Shown in pieces: positions 7,045-15,164 of a stretch of DNA of 22,554 bases. Under the pieces are notes generated by a model, which saw nothing but the letters and a program-made list of their open reading frames with translations, made no database searches and was not told where the DNA came from. Source of the DNA: CAZRRV01 sp964602735. GTDB taxonomy: Bacteria > Bacillota > Clostridia > Oscillospirales > Acutalibacteraceae. The DNA is taken from the NCBI GenBank assembly GCA_964602735.1, contig CAZRRV010000025.1, positions 1-22,554 of the forward strand, given 5' to 3'. Each line of letters starts with the position of its first letter. Positions within the stretch are counted from its first letter, which is position 1. The translations under genes were made by a program, and so were the position numbers.

Positions 7045-8634
7045 ATGAAAACATGGGCGAGAATATTCGCCGTTCTGCTCGCGGCGGTTATTGTATGCGC
7101 GGCGTTCGGCGGATGCGGCAAAAGCAAATCGAAAGGGAAGGGCGGCACCGAGTCAAACGGTTCCTCGGTTTCCGAAACCGGCGATGAAAACAACGGCGGC
7201 GCGGAATCCGGCGGAGAAGGCGGCGCCGCAAACGGCAACGGCGGCGGAAACGGTGCCGGCGGGAACGGCAACGGCGCGGGTACGGCCAACGGGAACGGAA
7301 ACGGTACGGGCACGAACGGCGGCACCTCGAGCGCGACCGCCAATAAAGGCAAAATCGATGTCGTATGGTGGTGTTCGTATGACGCGAGAAAGGATCAGGC
7401 GTTGCAGACAATTACCAAAAATTACAACGCCAAACAGAGCCGTTATCGCGTAAAATGCCTGGAGATGGGCTCTACGGAGGCGTTGATTACAAAGCTGATG
7501 TCCCTTACGCAGAAGAGTTATCCGGCTTTGTTTAACGGTACCCCCTATACTCTTGCGGACTGCGCTGAAAGCGATTTCTGCGTGCCGATCCAGAATTTTA
7601 TCGACAAAGACAGCGACAAAAACTGGATAAACGATTTTTTCCCCGCCGTACTTACCGCCTATAAAGACCGCAACGGCAAACTCATCGGTATGCCGGTGGG
7701 GTTGAGTATAACCGGAATGTCGATAAACCTCGATATTTTAGGGCAGGTTAAAAAACCGGGAGGCGGCTACTACTCGCTTTCCGACTGTACGAGTTACGAG
7801 AAAATTGCCGAAATAGCGATTGCGGCTAAAAAAAGCAACGCTGTTCTCTACGGTATTTCCTTTAACAGGGGAACGAATATCCACGATATGTTGAGGGTCG
7901 AGGGCGTCGACATAATAAACAACGGCAACGGCTGGACCAAAAACGCCACCAAATCGCTGCTGAACGAGGGAGCCACCAAAACGGCGATTACAAAATACGC
8001 CGAGATAACCGCGAAACTGTTCCAGGAGGGTGCGGCATATCCTCAGGCCGGCGTAAGCGGAGGCTGGACATATGCGCCCGATTTCAACAAGGGCAGGATC
8101 CTGTTCTGGGAGAACACAAATTCTTATATAGGCGATGTCAACGCAAATGTCGGCATTCCGAAATTCAAAACCGCGTGGATTCCCAGCCCCAGCATAACCG
8201 AAGCCAACGCCAACAAAAACAAAGGCCAGATGATATGCGAGGGCACAGGCGTGTTTATTGCCGACACCGGCGATAACGACGAAATGCAGGGCGCATACGA
8301 ATATCTTAAATATTTAGCCTCCGTCGAGGCCCAGGAGATCTGGTGCACGGCCACTTCATATGTGCCGTATACAAGGAAAGCCGCCGCCAGTTCCAAAATC
8401 ACATCATGGCAAAGCAAGAATTTCCCCGAGGCCGGTAATGTTATCAGCGCGATTAGCAAATCCTCCGGCGCTCTCAAAGGAACTTACGGTCGGGCCAATT
8501 CGGCGATCGAACATTCGTTCGAGGCTATATGCACCGGTCTTTCCGCCAATCCGAAAGCCAGCATCCAGTCGCTTATCGATCAGGCTCATAAATCGATAAA
8601 CAACGCCGTGGCGTCTCAGGCTCTCAACAAATAA
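7045..8634 (+). CDS. Extracellular solute-binding lipoprotein, family 1, with Gly/Asn-rich spacer
   Basis: Substrate-capture subunit for the two upstream permeases (529 aa). The N-terminal signal peptide ends in the lipobox FGGC (Cys24), so it is lipid-anchored outside the membrane. Residues ~25-100 form a low-complexity spacer of Gly, Asn, Ala, Thr, Ser and Glu that is much longer than the short linkers usual in this family. The binding domain starts at KIDVVWWCSYDARKDQAL (about 103) and has a family-1 (UgpB/MalE-like) layout. The ATG at 7045 is preferred because CGGAGGA precedes it by eight bases; an in-frame TTG six bases upstream is less likely. The spacer DNA is built from AACGGN-like repeats and may vary in length between strains. 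The sugar is unknown. Confidence 0.92.
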   Translation: MKTWARIFAVLLAAVIVCAAFGGCGKSKSKGKGGTESNGSSVSETGDENNGGAESGGEGGAANGNGGGNGAGGNGNGAGTANGNGNGTGTNGGTSSATANKGKIDVVWWCSYDARKDQALQTITKNYNAKQSRYRVKCLEMGSTEALITKLMSLTQKSYPALFNGTPYTLADCAESDFCVPIQNFIDKDSDKNWINDFFPAVLTAYKDRNGKLIGMPVGLSITGMSINLDILGQVKKPGGGYYSLSDCTSYEKIAEIAIAAKKSNAVLYGISFNRGTNIHDMLRVEGVDIINNGNGWTKNATKSLLNEGATKTAITKYAEITAKLFQEGAAYPQAGVSGGWTYAPDFNKGRILFWENTNSYIGDVNANVGIPKFKTAWIPSPSITEANANKNKGQMICEGTGVFIADTGDNDEMQGAYEYLKYLASVEAQEIWCTATSYVPYTRKAAASSKITSWQSKNFPEAGNVISAISKSSGALKGTYGRANSAIEHSFEAICTGLSANPKASIQSLIDQAHKSINNAVASQALNK

Positions 8635-8784
8635 ACGGCGTCAAGCCGGCGCGTCCCGTACAAACGGCGGGGCGCGGCGGCAAAATCACGGACCCGCGGA
8701 AATGTCCGGCCGGGGCGATAACTTTCCGGCCGGGCGGGGTTCGCGGTTACCCCGGCGCTTATAAAATCAAAGAGGTGAAAATAT
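8635..8784. other. Intergenic region with two strong hairpins
   Basis: CGCGTCCCG (8650-8658) pairs with CGGGGCGCG (8668-8676). Further on, CCGGCCGG at 8706-8713 pairs with CCGGCCGG at 8726-8733, extendable by three pairs outward. Neither is followed by a T-run, so they look like mRNA-stabilising or processing hairpins after the abundant binding-protein message rather than terminators. A weak TATAAA (8759-8764) has no convincing -35. The next gene has GAGGTG eight bases before its ATG. Confidence 0.5.
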
Positions 8785-10125
8785 ATGAAACTGAAATGGC
8801 ATTCCGTAATTGCCGCCTGTCTCGCGGTTATGCTTCTGCTGATGGCGGGCTGCGGGAAAAAAGATAAGGGTGTTGTAAGCTCCTCCGGGGGTGAGGGCTC
8901 TTATTCTTCCGGCGGGGGCGCCGGGTTTGGCGGAAACGGAAACGGTACCGGCGAAAACGGCGGGGAAGCCGGAAATAACGAAAACGGTTCCGGCGGCAAT
9001 GTCGGCGGTACCGGGAACGGCGCGGACGGCGGCTCGGGTCCGGCCGGCAATACGGGGACCGGCAGCGGCTCCGGCGGCGCCGGCACGAACGGCGGAGGAA
9101 ACGCCGGTTCGGTCGAAAGCGAAGCCTGGAGCGATACGGTTTTCGCGGATTACGCGAAAACGGAGTACACATTCCGCGATTATATTCTGGATCGCAAAAA
9201 CCTGGACGGCAAACTGGCGGTATTCTACTTCCGTTCCGATTATTCCGGGTTCCCCGGCGGATTCGATCCGGGCGACAATGAATTTATCCTCGCGCCCGAC
9301 GGCACGACGATTATGATCGATGTAAACGGCTCTGGCTGCAACTCGTATATGATCGATTCGATTAAAAAGCTAGGGATAAAGAAGATCGATCATCTGTTTA
9401 TAAGCCACACTCACGAGGATCATATGGGCGGCTACAGAGAAGTCCTCAACAGTTTCGAGATCGGGACTTTATACACTTCTGCCTCTCTTTTCTATACCCA
9501 GGGCAAGGGTATGTATCACGAACTTCTTGACATGGCGAAAAAGAAGGGCATACACTGCGAGGTAATCAGCTCGAAAACATCAAAAGACACCGGCAAATCC
9601 GAAACCCCTTACAGTTTCAACTGCGGGCCGGTAAATGTGCAGATTTTCTATCCGTGGGAGGATATGGATTGGGAGGCGTCTTTCAAAGACGCCAGTCTGA
9701 ACAACGAATCCGTGTGTATGAAACTCACCTACAAAAATTCCACTTTCTGGTTCGGCGGAGACATCGGAGATAACGGCACGGAGCAGAGAGAAATGATGGC
9801 GAAATACGGCGATCTGATCAAGTGTGACATTGTAAAGATGAACCACCATTCGATTCAAGACAACAATCAGCCCGACTGGATTGAATTTATGCACGCGACC
9901 GCCGCGATCGGCGTAGGCGGCAAGCCGAACGGGCTGAGCGCCATGACGAACTGGACGGGCGACGGTGTCCTGGCATTCCACACCGGTCTCGACGGAACGG
10001 TGCTTGTTACCACCGACGGCAGCAGAACATACGATATTCAGGTGGAAAAACACCGCTCAAACGCGCTATACGCGGGGCTGCTGGAAGAAAAAGCCGACGG
10101 ACATTATAAAATAAAAGCGAGATAA
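8785..10125 (+). CDS. MBL-fold (ComEC-like) lipoprotein with Gly/Asn-rich spacer
   Basis: Secreted metallo-hydrolase of 446 aa. The signal peptide ends in the lipobox LMAGC (Cys23). Residues ~30-112 are a Gly/Asn/Ser spacer like that of the preceding binding protein. The catalytic domain (about 140-420) has the metal motif HTHEDHMGG (His208, His210, Asp212, His213), then NNESVCMKLTY, FGGDIGD (Asp326) and MNHHSIQDN (His354/His355), the order seen in the metallo-beta-lactamase domain of ComEC/Rec2 and its free-standing relatives. All metal ligands look intact. ComEC-type domains are associated with DNA hydrolysis or uptake, but free-standing members have unproven substrates. It sits in a sugar-transport operon, 16 bp before the beta-helix gene, which is unusual. 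A phosphodiester substrate outside the cell is the best guess. Confidence 0.88.
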   Translation: MKLKWHSVIAACLAVMLLLMAGCGKKDKGVVSSSGGEGSYSSGGGAGFGGNGNGTGENGGEAGNNENGSGGNVGGTGNGADGGSGPAGNTGTGSGSGGAGTNGGGNAGSVESEAWSDTVFADYAKTEYTFRDYILDRKNLDGKLAVFYFRSDYSGFPGGFDPGDNEFILAPDGTTIMIDVNGSGCNSYMIDSIKKLGIKKIDHLFISHTHEDHMGGYREVLNSFEIGTLYTSASLFYTQGKGMYHELLDMAKKKGIHCEVISSKTSKDTGKSETPYSFNCGPVNVQIFYPWEDMDWEASFKDASLNNESVCMKLTYKNSTFWFGGDIGDNGTEQREMMAKYGDLIKCDIVKMNHHSIQDNNQPDWIEFMHATAAIGVGGKPNGLSAMTNWTGDGVLAFHTGLDGTVLVTTDGSRTYDIQVEKHRSNALYAGLLEEKADGHYKIKAR

Positions 10126-10141
10126 GAGGGGGCAGATTATA

Positions 10142-13100
10142 ATGGCGGATATTAAAAACGGCAACCCCGAAAAAAGCAAAAAGAAGAAAACGGCGGCGAT
10201 TGTAATATCGCTGGCGGCGGTATGCGTCGTCGCGGCGGTGATAATTATACTGCTGTTGCGCTCCTGCGGCGGCGAAGACACCGGTTACGACGGATCCTCG
10301 TCGGCGCCGGTCTCCTCCGCGACGGAGCAGCCCGCAACCGGATCCGGGCAGGAGGAGCCTTCCGAACCGGCCGAGCCCGAAGCGCCTTCCGACGGGGGCG
10401 CCGATACGCCGACGGTTCAGCCCGAAAACGAGCCGCCCGCGGAAGCGCCCGAGCGCCCGGCGGATCCGGTAATCCCGGATAAAAATTCCGAGGCGTCCGA
10501 CGAGAAAACCCTGCGCGAACTTCTTGAGTACGACGGCGATATAACCGTTACCGTTACCGATGATATAACCGTTGCCTCGCCGATTACCGTAAACGGCAAA
10601 AAAGCGTTAAAGGGCGACGTTACCATCTCTTACGCGTCGGACGGGTATTACGGCGAAGGACCTTTTATTATCGAAATGTCGCCGGAATCCGAGCTTACGG
10701 TCGACGGCATTACCCTCGACGGCGGGTATCGCGCCAGCGGTATCCACATTGACGAAGGCGCGAACCTTTCGTTTGCCGACGGCGCGGGCAGAAATATGAC
10801 ATTCTGCGTTTTCTACCCTGACGGCGGCACCGCCGTGGTTAAAGACGGCGTTTTTGAAGAGGTAAGCTGTTTCGACGCCGTTGTCGAGTCCGGCTCTCAA
10901 ATGTTTGTCGAAGGCGGCACATGGGAGGGAACCGAGTACAATCATATTTCCGTAAGGTCTACCGGGTATCTTGAAGTATCGGGGGATGCGCTGTTTGAAA
11001 ACTCCCACGGAACATGGGCAAAAGGCATGCTCCAGGGGGTTGCCGGGAGCACCATTGCGGTTCACGGCGGAAAATTCGACATCGGCGCGGACTGCAAGAC
11101 CTGGCAGAGAATTATCGACAGTGCCGGCACAATCGATGTGTCTTACGAGGGCGACGATCCCGACGGTATGATTGAAATGACCACCAGCACCAATATCGCA
11201 ATCTGCGCCCAGAACGGATGCCAGAGCCTGACGGTGAAAGGCGTGCATTTTTACAATACGGCCTGCGGGCTGTATCTGAACGATAACTGCCGGGATGTTA
11301 CGGTGGAAAACTGCGTTTTCGATATGATCGAAAAAGACAGCACCGCGATACAGGTCGCCGGCAGCCGTTGCGAAATTACGCTTAAGAATTTAACGATTAA
11401 CAACGCGTATCAGGGTATGAAACTGACGGGCGACGATACAAAACTCGAGGCTTGGGACATAACCCTTAACAAAGTTCCCTATGTCGGTATTTGGGTGCGT
11501 TCTCAAACCGAATTCGGTCAGTTGCAGGAAAACGAACTGCCCTGTGAGATTATTTTGCATAATTACAAAAATCTGAACGGCGGCGGCTGGGGCCTGCTTG
11601 CGGAACGCGGCGTCAGTGTTACGGTGGAAGACAGCACTTTCGACGGCTGCAAGATAACCGCTGTTGAGGCGAGGAACAAAACCGAAGTCAAACTGGTACG
11701 CTGCGACTTCAGAAACAACACCGGCAAAAACGGCGGAGCGGTCATATGTAACGGAGACGCAACCGTCGAAGGCGAAGACTGTTATTTTGAAAACAACGAT
11801 CCCCTCTCCGGCGGCGGAATAATCAGTGTCGGAAATATCGACGACGTTGATCCGGCCAAACATACCGGCGGCACCGTTACTCTTATCGGTAAAGACGAGG
11901 CAAGAGCCGTGATTAAGGGCAGCGACGCGGTAGGAAGCGACGGCAAAAGAACCAACGCCGGAGTTGTAAGAATCGCGAAAGGATCCGTAACAATCGAGGG
12001 CTATAAGATCACCGACAATACGGGAAATTACGGCGCGGTGGCGTTTATAAAAGCCGGAACCGCCGCGGACGATACGAATATCCTTAAGCTGAAAAACTGC
12101 ACACTCGAAAACAATCAAAGCGCTCTGGGCGCCATTCACGACGAGGGCAACAATGTAAAAATAATTCTCGACACCGTCACATTCAAAGGAAACGCCGCGG
12201 ATGACGGCAACGTCGGCGGAGGCGCGATATATTCCCGCGTCGGCGCGGACATTCAATGCGACAACTGCACTTTCGAAAACAATCATTCCCTCACAAAAGG
12301 CGGCGCGATTTATTTGGGCGGCAGCCTTCACGGCAAGAACAACAACTTCATCGGTAACTATACCTCCGGCTCCGAAAAGAACGGCGGTACCGGCGGCGCC
12401 GTATACATAAACGGCGGCACCCTCAATCTTACGTCCGACAATAAAGCGGAGTACAAATTCAAAGGCAATCACTCCGATACCGATCATGCCGCCGCGGTGT
12501 ATATCGAGAACGGGAAGGCGAGCATATCCGGCTATACTTTCGAGGAGAACAAGGTTCCCGACAATAAATACGGCGGCCTGTTCTTCGTAAAAAAGAAAGA
12601 CGGTCACGATCAAAACGCCCTTACGATTTCCGACTGCGATATAAACGGAGCCTCCGCGAATTTCGGCGGCGTTATTTACGCCGAAGACAATACGACTGTA
12701 ACTCTTGCCGGTTCGACTTTTACCGGTTGCGTAGCCAAAAACGGAAGCGGCGGCGTAGTATACGCACATGCCGCGGTGGTGGAAGCCGACAACTGCAAAT
12801 TTATCGGCAACAGTGCGACCGGCAGCGGCGGAGCGATATGCATGAATGACGCGGGCGGCGATTTCAAATGCGACAACTGCACTTTTGACAATAACCATAC
12901 CTCCGGGAACGGGAAAGGCGGAGCCGTATACACCGCCGTGGATTTTCACGGCAACAACAATAATTTTACCTCGAATTATACCGCCGCCGGGCCGGGAGGC
13001 GCCGTATATCTTAACGGCGGCACCCTCAACCTTACGTCCGACAATAAAGCGGAGTACAAATTCAAAGGCAACCGTTCCGTTGCCGATCATGCCGCCGCGG

Positions 13101-15058
13101 TGTATATCGAAAACGGAAAGGCGAGCATAACCGGCTATACTTTCGAGGAGAACAAGGTTCCCGACAATAAATACGGCGGGCTGTTCTTCGTAAAAAAGAA
13201 AGACGGCGACAATAAAAACACTCTTACTCTAACCGATTGCGATGTAAACGGCGCCTCCGCGACTTTAGGCGGCGTTGTTTACGCCGAAGACAATACGGTT
13301 ATCACTCTCGCCGATTCGACTTTTACGGGTTGCGAAGCCAAAAACGGCGCCAATTTCGGCGGCGGCGTAATATACGCCAATGCGGCGGAAGTGAATACCG
13401 ACGGCTGTACCTTCAACGGCAACGGTGCGGCGAACCGCGGCGGAGCGATACATATGAGCAGCTCAGCCGGTAAACTGTCCGACATCGGATCCGAATTTAC
13501 CGGCAATACCGCGGCAAAAGAGGGAGGCGCGGTTTACTCAAATGCGCCCGCAGTATTCGAGAATACCGTTTTCGGCGATTCGGAAGAAACCGGCAATAAG
13601 GCCGGCGGAAACGGCGGGGCGCTTTACCTGGCCGGCGCCGTTACCCTTAAAGGCACCTTGAACTTTACGGGCAATACCACCGCGCAGAACGGCGGCGCGA
13701 TTTATGTTGCAGGCGGTGCCGTTACCGGCGACAAAGCGGATTGCAAATTCGTAAAGAACAAGGCACACGGCGAAAGTTCGGCGGGCGGCGCGATTGCCGT
13801 TCACGGCGGGGGCTCGGTAACCCTTGCCCGTTCGTCGGAAGATGCCTCGGAAAACTGCCGGTTTGAAAATAACGACGCCGCGGCGGCAAACGGAATCAAG
13901 AAGCATAACGCGTCGGCGATATTTATCGATGTTACCGGCGGGACAGTAAATATTTCGGGTTATACTTTTACCGGCCATACCGGCAACAACGGCGGAGCGA
14001 TTACGGTAAAAAAAAAAGACGGCGATGTAAAGAACGCGTTAACCTTGTCCGGCTGCCGGGTTGAAAATACCGAGTCGGTAAACGGCGCCGTGTTCGCCGA
14101 AGGAAATACCGTTGTTACGCTTGAAAGCGGCACCGTCTTTGATTCGAATCACGCAACAAACGGCGGGGCAATATACGCCCAGGAAACCGAAATTAAAATT
14201 TCGGGCTGTACTTTTAATAACAACTCGGCGGCAAGCGGCGGCGGGGCGATATATATGGGTTATTATCCCGCCGGTAAACTTACCGACAGCGGCTCCAGGT
14301 TCACCGGCAATCATTCCGAAAAGAATGGCGGAGCGCTGCTGCTCGGCGGGCAGGCCAAAACGGCCGACGGCGGCGCGGGGCTTGTAAATACCGAATTTAC
14401 CGGCAACTACACTACTGCCGGCAACACCAGCGGCGGCGCGGTTTCTATCCTGAACGGCGCGGAACTTATAGGTTCGAACTGCCTGTTTAATGACAATCAT
14501 AACGACGGCTCCGGTTCGGAAGGCGGCGCGATATGCGTAGGCGAAAAGAGCACAAAAAATGGGGCGGCGAAACTTACCCTTACGGCGACCGACGACGAAA
14601 AGGGCAAATTCTACAACAATTCCTCGAAAGCCAACGGCGGCGCGATATATATGTGCGCCGATAACAAGCCGGAGGTAAGTATCACCGGGTATCTCTTTGA
14701 GGGGAACCGCAGCGATTCGTCGTCGGGCGCGATAGATGTGCGCGGCAAATTGACGCTTAAAGGCACTTCGTTTATTTCCAACACCGCCGGAGGAGACGCC
14801 GGAGCGATGTATATTCACGATGTCGAGGTTTTAATCGAAGGCAGCGGACCCGACGATAAGGCCCTGTTTTACAAAAACAGCGCAAACGGAGGCGGCGGCG
14901 CACTGGTTGTGGTTGGTGCAAACAGTAATGTTACAATCAAAAACGCCGATTTCGGCGCGGGCGATAACGCGAATAAAGCGAAACATCAATCGACTGTTTG
15001 GAAAACCGGCGGCACGGTAACGGCAACCGACAATGTAGATAATTATTCGGAAGCGTGA
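10142..15058 (+). CDS. Giant membrane-anchored right-handed beta-helix protein
   Basis: Protein of 1638 aa. A Lys-rich cytoplasmic tail (1-16) is followed by a single membrane segment (about 17-40) and a Pro/Glu/Ser/Ala-rich spacer (about 45-120). The remainder is a right-handed parallel beta-helix of pectate-lyase/polymorphic-outer-membrane-protein style, with dozens of rungs of the form CTFxNNxxxxGGAIY. The rungs form a higher-order repeat of about 200 residues seen at least four times (units containing GYKITDNTG, GYTFEENKV twice, and GYTFTGHTG). Two central units are nearly identical. There is no LPXTG motif, so anchoring is by the N-terminal helix. No catalytic carbohydrate-active motif is recognised; adhesion or polysaccharide binding is inferred. 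It is the last gene of the operon, closed by the terminator at 15081. Confidence 0.88.
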   Translation: MADIKNGNPEKSKKKKTAAIVISLAAVCVVAAVIIILLLRSCGGEDTGYDGSSSAPVSSATEQPATGSGQEEPSEPAEPEAPSDGGADTPTVQPENEPPAEAPERPADPVIPDKNSEASDEKTLRELLEYDGDITVTVTDDITVASPITVNGKKALKGDVTISYASDGYYGEGPFIIEMSPESELTVDGITLDGGYRASGIHIDEGANLSFADGAGRNMTFCVFYPDGGTAVVKDGVFEEVSCFDAVVESGSQMFVEGGTWEGTEYNHISVRSTGYLEVSGDALFENSHGTWAKGMLQGVAGSTIAVHGGKFDIGADCKTWQRIIDSAGTIDVSYEGDDPDGMIEMTTSTNIAICAQNGCQSLTVKGVHFYNTACGLYLNDNCRDVTVENCVFDMIEKDSTAIQVAGSRCEITLKNLTINNAYQGMKLTGDDTKLEAWDITLNKVPYVGIWVRSQTEFGQLQENELPCEIILHNYKNLNGGGWGLLAERGVSVTVEDSTFDGCKITAVEARNKTEVKLVRCDFRNNTGKNGGAVICNGDATVEGEDCYFENNDPLSGGGIISVGNIDDVDPAKHTGGTVTLIGKDEARAVIKGSDAVGSDGKRTNAGVVRIAKGSVTIEGYKITDNTGNYGAVAFIKAGTAADDTNILKLKNCTLENNQSALGAIHDEGNNVKIILDTVTFKGNAADDGNVGGGAIYSRVGADIQCDNCTFENNHSLTKGGAIYLGGSLHGKNNNFIGNYTSGSEKNGGTGGAVYINGGTLNLTSDNKAEYKFKGNHSDTDHAAAVYIENGKASISGYTFEENKVPDNKYGGLFFVKKKDGHDQNALTISDCDINGASANFGGVIYAEDNTTVTLAGSTFTGCVAKNGSGGVVYAHAAVVEADNCKFIGNSATGSGGAICMNDAGGDFKCDNCTFDNNHTSGNGKGGAVYTAVDFHGNNNNFTSNYTAAGPGGAVYLNGGTLNLTSDNKAEYKFKGNRSVADHAAAVYIENGKASITGYTFEENKVPDNKYGGLFFVKKKDGDNKNTLTLTDCDVNGASATLGGVVYAEDNTVITLADSTFTGCEAKNGANFGGGVIYANAAEVNTDGCTFNGNGAANRGGAIHMSSSAGKLSDIGSEFTGNTAAKEGGAVYSNAPAVFENTVFGDSEETGNKAGGNGGALYLAGAVTLKGTLNFTGNTTAQNGGAIYVAGGAVTGDKADCKFVKNKAHGESSAGGAIAVHGGGSVTLARSSEDASENCRFENNDAAAANGIKKHNASAIFIDVTGGTVNISGYTFTGHTGNNGGAITVKKKDGDVKNALTLSGCRVENTESVNGAVFAEGNTVVTLESGTVFDSNHATNGGAIYAQETEIKISGCTFNNNSAASGGGAIYMGYYPAGKLTDSGSRFTGNHSEKNGGALLLGGQAKTADGGAGLVNTEFTGNYTTAGNTSGGAVSILNGAELIGSNCLFNDNHNDGSGSEGGAICVGEKSTKNGAAKLTLTATDDEKGKFYNNSSKANGGAIYMCADNKPEVSITGYLFEGNRSDSSSGAIDVRGKLTLKGTSFISNTAGGDAGAMYIHDVEVLIEGSGPDDKALFYKNSANGGGGALVVVGANSNVTIKNADFGAGDNANKAKHQSTVWKTGGTVTATDNVDNYSEA
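12410..13215 (+). repeat. In-frame 603-bp tandem duplication inside the beta-helix gene
   Basis: The segment beginning at 12410 recurs at 13013, a shift of 603 bp (201 codons). The first ~200 bp of each copy are nearly identical at DNA level, including synonymous positions, for example the 28-base block encoding TFEENKVPD and the NLTSDNKAEYKFKGN block. The rest of the unit is more diverged. This indicates a recent duplication or ongoing gene conversion within the gene. Confidence 0.8.
14008..14017 (+). repeat. A10 homopolymer within the coding sequence
   Basis: Ten As encode part of VKKKD in the third large repeat unit. The two equivalent positions in the preceding units read AAAAAAGAAA, interrupted by a G. 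The uninterrupted run could cause replication or transcriptional slippage and truncate the protein near residue 1290. Confidence 0.6.
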
Positions 15059-15080
15059 AGCAGAAAGCGCCGCGCGACAG

Positions 15081-15108
15081 ACCGCCCGGTTCAAACCGGG
15101 CGGTTTTT
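15081..15108 (+). terminator. Rho-independent terminator
   Basis: A perfect ten-pair stem ACCGCCCGGT (15081-15090) and ACCGGGCGGT (15095-15104) with a TCAA loop is followed by TTTTT. It lies 22 bp after the beta-helix stop codon and marks the end of the main operon. Confidence 0.92.
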
Positions 15109-15164
15109 ACGGAGCGAATTATAAACGCGGCTTGCGAACGCCGCTGTTATACGGGGTGGTTGTT

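Noticed and set aside
7002..7411. Pro- or Arg-rich proteins on the opposite strand of the Gly/Asn linker regions
   Set aside because: They are shadows of the low-complexity linker DNA; the same effect is seen at 8828-9172.
8650..8736. Transcription terminator between the binding-protein and MBL genes
   Set aside because: Both hairpins are strong but neither has a T-run, and no new promoter follows, so read-through of the operon is more likely.
11390..13090. 566-codon minus-strand open frame inside the beta-helix gene
   Set aside because: It is an antisense shadow of the repetitive beta-helix coding sequence. Its predicted protein mirrors the repeats and it has no ribosome binding site or promoter.
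11860..14820. Regularly recurring GGCGGNGCGATAT motifs as a possible CRISPR-like array
   Set aside because: The recurrence is in codon phase and encodes the GGAIY rungs of the beta-helix. Spacing is irregular and there are no unique spacers of constant length.
15081..15160. GGTTCAAACC as a tRNA T-loop
   Set aside because: It is the loop of the perfect terminator hairpin after the beta-helix gene; no cloverleaf can be built around it.
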